From an uncultured Cocleimonas sp. (GTDB lineage: Bacteria; Pseudomonadota; Gammaproteobacteria; Thiotrichales; Thiotrichaceae), in assembly GCA_937974135.1 (NCBI GenBank), contig CALJIH010000207.1:1-20897 (forward strand): DNA of 20,897 nt. Direction: 5' to 3'. The notes beneath the pieces were generated by a model. That model saw nothing but the letters and a program-made list of their open reading frames with translations. It was not told the DNA's origin and searched no databases. The translations under genes were made by a program, and so were the position numbers. The first letter of the stretch is position 1; each line of letters opens with the position of its first letter. This document shows positions 16,159-20,897 of this stretch, one piece after another.

Positions 16159-16171
16159 TGATTGATGAATC

Positions 16172-17422
16172 ATGGCGAAAGTCGAATCCACATTTGACAA
16201 CACACCTTTAGATCCGAGTAAGGATAAAGGGGATTCGCCCAGCCTGATGCAAGGGCAAATTGCATACCTTTATAAAAACAAAACACTCGGTATTTGGAGC
16301 AATATCATACTGGCCATAATTTTAATGGCCTTTTTCTGGTTACATTTTCCAAAACAACACTTATTACTGCTCATCTGGCTTGGCCTAATCATCACCTTAA
16401 GTCTTGTAAGATATTTTGTCGGAAAAAGTTTTAAACCCGAACGACAATATACCCAATTAGAGTTAACCAGTTGGGCGAATCGACATGTATTCTTTACCAG
16501 CTTGTTAAGTACTATTTGGGGATTATCAGGTCTTGTATTCTTCCCTAATGATTTGCCACATATGGCACTTCTTATATTAATTTTATTCAGTGTTTTACTT
16601 GCTTCGATCCCAACTTTAGCTGCTTCTAGAATCGCTTATTATTTTCAAATACTCGTCACATTAGCACCGACCACTATTTTACTCTTCATGAGCAGAGAAT
16701 CAGGCCATCAATTACTTGCTTTGGCGGTTATCGTGATGGCATTAACTTTAGTTTTTGTGTCAGGCTATATTTACCATCTACTATTTGAGTTACAAAATGC
16801 GCAAATTGCCTTACAAGCACTAGCCGACACTGACCAGCTAACTGGGATCGCTAATCGTCGTCATTTTGATAGAAAGTTTAAAGTTGAATGGCGTCGTGCA
16901 ATGCGCGAACAAACACCAATTTCTTTAGTACTTGTGGATGTCGATTTTTTCAAAAAGTACAATGATACCTATGGTCATCAAGCTGGTGATCGTTGCTTGC
17001 AGCAGATTGCAATGGCTTTAGACTCAATCTCACATCGCCCTGCTGATTTAGCTTCACGATACGGCGGTGAAGAGTTTGCTGTACTGCTACCAGTAACCAG
17101 CCAAGAAAACGCCGCCATGCTTGCTGAACGCTTACGCAAAAAAGTGGAGTCTCTAAAAATCGAACACTCATCCTCTAAACTGGGCATTGTTACCATTAGT
17201 GTCGGCGTTTCATGTTGTCAGCCAGTTTGGGATTTCACTGGTAATACCCCTGACGAAGAACAAAAAGTGACTTTCCCTGCAATGCTGTTAACTGCTGCAG
17301 ATAACGCGCTTTACGTCGCTAAAGAAGCAGGTAGAAACCAAGTATCTGAACAAGGTTGTGGCGATCAAAAAATTGCTAATGTGCTTCAAAAACAAGCCGA
17401 AGAAAACCTCCCCATCGGCTAA
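16172..17422 (+). CDS. Membrane-bound diguanylate cyclase (GGEEF)
   Basis: The 416-residue protein joins six hydrophobic segments (between residues about 40 and 210) to a C-terminal GGDEF domain. That domain begins with DTDQLTGIANRRHFD and contains the metal-binding LVDVDFFKKYNDTYGHQAGD. The active-site motif is GGEEF at 298-302, a form compatible with activity, so it should make cyclic di-GMP from two GTP. RPAD at 289-292 lies exactly five residues before GGEEF, so the inhibitory I-site RxxD is intact and product feedback is expected. The six-helix input module is not one I can assign to a named sensor family, and the signal is unknown. No EAL domain is attached. It begins 13 bases after the SPOR gene, so it is probably in the same transcript. 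The start codon has only a weak upstream site. Confidence 0.93.
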   Translation: MAKVESTFDNTPLDPSKDKGDSPSLMQGQIAYLYKNKTLGIWSNIILAIILMAFFWLHFPKQHLLLLIWLGLIITLSLVRYFVGKSFKPERQYTQLELTSWANRHVFFTSLLSTIWGLSGLVFFPNDLPHMALLILILFSVLLASIPTLAASRIAYYFQILVTLAPTTILLFMSRESGHQLLALAVIVMALTLVFVSGYIYHLLFELQNAQIALQALADTDQLTGIANRRHFDRKFKVEWRRAMREQTPISLVLVDVDFFKKYNDTYGHQAGDRCLQQIAMALDSISHRPADLASRYGGEEFAVLLPVTSQENAAMLAERLRKKVESLKIEHSSSKLGIVTISVGVSCCQPVWDFTGNTPDEEQKVTFPAMLLTAADNALYVAKEAGRNQVSEQGCGDQKIANVLQKQAEENLPIG

Positions 17423-17519
17423 TATAAACTTCTTTAAATATCCTATCTGTTTTATCTGTATACCTCTCAGCTACGTTCTTTATTCAAAAATTTGGTAAAC
17501 TATTCAATATGTTTAGTTT

Positions 17520-17550
17520 AAAAGACACCCCCCTACTTTTGGGTACTTTT
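17520..17550 (+). repeat. Dispersed C6 repeat, copy 6
   Basis: It has AAAAGACACCCCCCTAC, TTTT, GGGTAC and TTTT, full consensus including the downstream half. It lies between the diguanylate cyclase gene and hrpA. A separate 7-bp hairpin (GAGAAAA 17562-17568 with TTTTCTC 17575-17581) follows it, 29 bases before hrpA. Confidence 0.85.
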
Positions 17551-17609
17551 CATTATTATTTGAGAAAACAATTATTTTCTCGATATAAATTGAGTGTTTA
17601 ACAACTGAG

Positions 17610-20600
17610 ATGAAACCAGCTACAAAACAACAAAAAGATCTAGAGATAAACCCTGCTCAAGATCAAAAACAACTAAAACAGTTGCTGAAAGCTTGTCAGG
17701 CCTCACAACGTTTTCGTTTATCAAGAAAAATTCATCAGCTATTTAAATTAAAGTCTGATGCTAAAAAATACAATAATCAGTTAGCAAAACTACAAAAAGA
17801 AATACAGTCATCAATCGATAGACGCCAATTGCGTTTAGACAAGTTACCTAAACCCGAATACCCTGAAGAACTCCCTGTCGCAGAACGTCGTGAAGAGATA
17901 ATCAAAACCATTCGCGACAATCAAGTGACAATCATTTGCGGCGAAACCGGTTCTGGTAAAACCACTCAAATACCTAAGATGTGTTTAGAGCTTGGTCGCG
18001 GTATTGACGGCATAATCGGACACACACAACCGCGCAGGATAGCAGCAAGGAGTGTCGCCAGTCGCATTGCTGAAGAACTCAAAACAGAATTGGGTTCAAT
18101 AGTCGGTTACAAAGTCCGTTTTCATGATCAAACCAAGCAAGACAGTTATATCAAGCTGATGACTGACGGCATTTTATTGGCTGAAATTCGCAACGACCGA
18201 TATCTTAACCAATATGATACTTTGATAATCGATGAGGCTCACGAACGCAGCTTGAATATCGATTTTTTATTAGGTTATTTACATTGGTTATTACCCAGAC
18301 GTAAAGACCTTAAAGTCATCATTACTTCAGCAACTATAGACCCTGAGAGTTTTTCAAGGCATTTTAATTTTACTGGTAAAGAGCAAGATAACGCGCCGAT
18401 AATCAATGTTTCAGGCCGAACTTTTCCTGTTGAGATTCGTTATAACTCCTTAGTTCCTGATAAAAACCAAGACGAAGCAGACACAGAAGAAACTAAGGAA
18501 AAAGATTTGTTGCAGGCAGTCGTCGATGCCACTGATGAATTAATGTCGGAAAAACCCGGAGGTATTCTGGTATTTTTTTCAGGTGAACGTGAAATACGAT
18601 TAGCTAGCGAAGCATTACGAAAACACCATAAAGCAAGTGTAGAAATACTGCCTTTATTTGCTCGATTATCTAACGCAGAACAAAGCAAGATTTTTAAACC
18701 ATCGAGAGCAAGACGCATTATTCTAGCCACTAATGTTGCGGAAACGTCGCTGACGGTTCCTGGGATAAAATATGTCATCGATACTGGCTTAGCACGTATA
18801 TCACGCTATTCATGGCGTTCTCGTGTGCAACGTTTACCTATCGAAAAAATCTCACAAGCATCTGCCAATCAACGTTCTGGTCGTTGTGGTCGTACCAGCG
18901 CTGGAATCGCGATTCGTCTCTATGCTGAAGACGATTTTGAATCTCGCCCAGAATTTACCTTACCTGAAATTCAACGCACCAACCTTGCTTCAGTTATTTT
19001 ACAACTCACTTCGTTAAATTTAGGCGATGTCTATGACTTTCCTTATGTAGAAGCGCCAGACATTGGCATGATCCGTGATGGCTATAAATTACTCTTTGAA
19101 CTAGGTGCAGTCACTAAACCCAAAGGCGATAACATCAAGATCACTCAGATCGGTCGTGAATTAGCGAGCTACCCAACGGATCCACGTTTAGGACGTATGT
19201 TACTCGCCGCAAAAGAGTATGGCGTATTTGAAGAAGTATTAATCATTGTTAGCGCCTTATCTATTCAAGATGTCCGCGAACGACCCATGGATAAACAACA
19301 AGCTTCTGATCAAAAACACAGTCGCTTTAAAGATGAGAATTCAGATTTTATTAGCCTTTTAAGGCTGTGGGATTATTATCACGAAAAAAATAAGGAATTA
19401 ACGCAAAATCATTTTCGAAAACTCTGTAAACGCGAATTTTTATCCTATATGCGTTTGCGCGAATGGAATGAAACCTATCGTCAATTACGTTTAAGTAGCA
19501 AAGAATACGACAGTAACAAATCAAGTCAAAAACAGAGTAAAAAGACACCCCCCCACTTTTTGAGCAAATCAATCGTAAAAATTAAGAAAAAGAAACATCC
19601 TTTAAATACTAAAGTGGAAGAAGAAGACAAATACGTCACGAATTACAATGCGATTCATCAAAGCCTACTCACTGGACTACTTAGTAATATCGGCTTTAAA
19701 GAAGAAAATAATGAATTTCAAGGAGTGAATAATCGTAAATTCTTTGTTTTTCCTGGATCTGCCTTACACAAAAAACCACCAAAATGGATTATGTCTGCGG
19801 AGTTAGTAGATACTTCACGATTGTTTGCCAGAACAGTAGCCAGAATTCAGCCTGAGTGGGTTGAATACGCCGCAAAACATCTATTGAAATACCATTACAG
19901 CGAACCCCGTTGGGAAAAGAAACGTGAACAAGTGGTAGCGGATGAAAAAAGTTCTTTATATGGCATGGTTGTAACCCCCAAGAAACGCGTTAATTTTGGA
20001 CCAATTGATCCTACCGTTTCTCGACTTTTATTTATTCGACATGCGTTGGTTTACGGAGAATATAAATGTAATGACGCTTTTTTCAATCACAACCATGCTT
20101 TAATTGAAGAAGTCGAAGAACTTGAAGCAAAATCGCGTCGGCGTGATATTTTAGTTGATGAAGAAATCCTCTATGACTTTTACGACAAAATCATTCCAGA
20201 GGGTATTTACAATGGGCCTGCTTTTCAAAAATGGCGTAAAAACTTTGAGAGAAAAAACCCTGATGCGCTAAAACTCACTAAAGAATATTTAATGCAACGC
20301 GACGATTCGCATGTGAAAAGTGAGCAATATCCTGATCATTTAACTATTTCAGATATGGTTTTACCGCTAAATTATAACTTTGAACCGGGTAAAAAAGATG
20401 ATGGAATTACAGTAAAAGTACCTGCGGCCGCTCTCAATCAACTTTCTCCACATAACTTTGATTATCTAGTTCCGGGCATGCTAGAAGAGAAAATTACTGA
20501 ATTTATTAAAAGCCTTCCCAAACAAGTCCGAAAACAATTTGTACCCGCTCCTGAGTATGCCAAAGCTTGCTTAGAATCCATTAATAATGATCGTACTGAA

Positions 20601-20897
20601 AACCCTAAAAATATTACCACTCCTACTGCATTGGTATATTCGATAGCTAAAGCACTTAGAAAAATAACAGGACATCGAATTGATGAATCACTACTTGAAA
20701 GCTTTACCTTTAGTGATCACATGCAAATGCGTTATGAAGTAGTCGATGAGTCTGGAAAAACAATAAAAGCAGGTCGTAATCTTGAGACATTGAAACAACA
20801 AGTCAGTTACAAAGCGACCAAGCAACAATCAAAGTCAGCGACGAATTCTCTGGAAAGAGAAAATATTACAGAATTCGATTTTACAGAATTACCCGAA
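17610..20897 (+). CDS. hrpA: ATP-dependent RNA helicase HrpA (3' end missing)
   Basis: The frame stays open from the ATG at 17610 to the window end, 1096 codons. E. coli HrpA has 1300 residues, so about 200 are missing. The motifs are GETGSGKTTQ (111-120, Lys117), DEAH at 208-211, TSAT, and motif VI QRSGRCGR at 421-428. This identifies the DEAH/RHA family. The large C-terminal part (FPGSALHKKPPKWIMSAEL, AKSRRRDILVDEE, SLPKQVRKQFVPAPEYA) is diagnostic for HrpA, as opposed to the shorter HrpB. HrpA is reported to rescue collided or stalled ribosomes and to affect fimbrial mRNA processing in E. coli. Between YRQLRL and NYNAIHQSLLTGLL there is a lysine-rich linker clearly longer than the E. coli one as I recall it. 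Repeat copy 7 lies in that linker. Confidence 0.96.
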   Translation, partial: MKPATKQQKDLEINPAQDQKQLKQLLKACQASQRFRLSRKIHQLFKLKSDAKKYNNQLAKLQKEIQSSIDRRQLRLDKLPKPEYPEELPVAERREEIIKTIRDNQVTIICGETGSGKTTQIPKMCLELGRGIDGIIGHTQPRRIAARSVASRIAEELKTELGSIVGYKVRFHDQTKQDSYIKLMTDGILLAEIRNDRYLNQYDTLIIDEAHERSLNIDFLLGYLHWLLPRRKDLKVIITSATIDPESFSRHFNFTGKEQDNAPIINVSGRTFPVEIRYNSLVPDKNQDEADTEETKEKDLLQAVVDATDELMSEKPGGILVFFSGEREIRLASEALRKHHKASVEILPLFARLSNAEQSKIFKPSRARRIILATNVAETSLTVPGIKYVIDTGLARISRYSWRSRVQRLPIEKISQASANQRSGRCGRTSAGIAIRLYAEDDFESRPEFTLPEIQRTNLASVILQLTSLNLGDVYDFPYVEAPDIGMIRDGYKLLFELGAVTKPKGDNIKITQIGRELASYPTDPRLGRMLLAAKEYGVFEEVLIIVSALSIQDVRERPMDKQQASDQKHSRFKDENSDFISLLRLWDYYHEKNKELTQNHFRKLCKREFLSYMRLREWNETYRQLRLSSKEYDSNKSSQKQSKKTPPHFLSKSIVKIKKKKHPLNTKVEEEDKYVTNYNAIHQSLLTGLLSNIGFKEENNEFQGVNNRKFFVFPGSALHKKPPKWIMSAELVDTSRLFARTVARIQPEWVEYAAKHLLKYHYSEPRWEKKREQVVADEKSSLYGMVVTPKKRVNFGPIDPTVSRLLFIRHALVYGEYKCNDAFFNHNHALIEEVEELEAKSRRRDILVDEEILYDFYDKIIPEGIYNGPAFQKWRKNFERKNPDALKLTKEYLMQRDDSHVKSEQYPDHLTISDMVLPLNYNFEPGKKDDGITVKVPAAALNQLSPHNFDYLVPGMLEEKITEFIKSLPKQVRKQFVPAPEYAKACLESINNDRTENPKNITTPTALVYSIAKALRKITGHRIDESLLESFTFSDHMQMRYEVVDESGKTIKAGRNLETLKQQVSYKATKQQSKSATNSLERENITEFDFTELPE
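19540..19562 (+). repeat. Dispersed C6 repeat, copy 7, inside hrpA
   Basis: It has AAAAAGACA, a run of seven C, then ACTTTTTG. The downstream half is lost (GAGCAAAT). It is read in hrpA as KKTPPHFL, codons 644-651, a different frame from that used for copy 5 in priA. Confidence 0.85.

Noticed and set aside
17562..17581. GAGAAAA/TTTTCTC hairpin as the terminator of the diguanylate cyclase gene
   Set aside because: The stem is AT-rich and no T run follows on the plus strand. It was kept only as a note beside repeat copy 6.
846..19562. The C-run repeats as a CRISPR array
   Set aside because: Copies are kilobases apart, on both strands and partly inside genes; there is no regular spacing and no cas gene.

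Overview
The window is AT-rich bacterial chromosome, most likely from a gammaproteobacterium that can oxidise reduced sulfur. The grounds are a trxA-rho gene pair, a long-form HrpA helicase, PriA followed by an FtsN-like SPOR protein, a three-gene pntAA-pntAB-pntB transhydrogenase, and a SoxB thiosulfohydrolase. I cannot name a genus from sequence alone. All products below are recognised by reading motifs; no database search was run.

Layout. 2-814 (+): C-terminal part of a MocR/YdcR-type PLP-dependent regulator. 926-4398 (-): a rhomboid protease, a DUF3108 periplasmic protein and soxB, reading right to left. 4474-5673 (+): a HupE/UreJ-like membrane protein, divergent from soxB. 5751-7645 (+): trxA and rho, each followed by a hairpin terminator. 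7759-9847 (+): a translationally coupled pair, a 68-residue protein of unknown family and a Rad50/SMC-like ATPase that carries two membrane segments where the hook of Rad50 would be. 9999-12816 (+): the proton-translocating NAD(P) transhydrogenase operon. 12922-20897 (+): priA, an FtsN-like SPOR protein, a membrane diguanylate cyclase, and hrpA, which runs off the right end.

The most unusual signal is a dispersed repeat of about 30 bp present seven times. Its core is AAAAGACACCCCCC, one pyrimidine (one copy has A), then ACTTTT, usually followed after 5-6 bases by another TTTT. Five copies are intergenic. Two of these form an inverted pair that makes a strong hairpin between convergent genes. 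The other two lie inside priA and hrpA, in different reading frames, at places where these proteins appear longer than the E. coli proteins as I recall them. This looks like selection or insertion at the DNA level and not at the protein level. It could be a REP/MITE-like mobile repeat, a DNA-uptake-type signal or a protein-binding site.

The second point of interest is the ATPase operon at 7759-9847. It lacks a zinc-hook CxxC and an SbcD-type nuclease neighbour, and its two transmembrane segments at the coiled-coil apex would place both ATPase halves in the cytoplasm. The remaining genes are conserved housekeeping genes (transcription termination, redox, replication restart, division, c-di-GMP signalling, ribosome-associated helicase) with no sign of prophage, IS element, CRISPR array, tRNA or rRNA.
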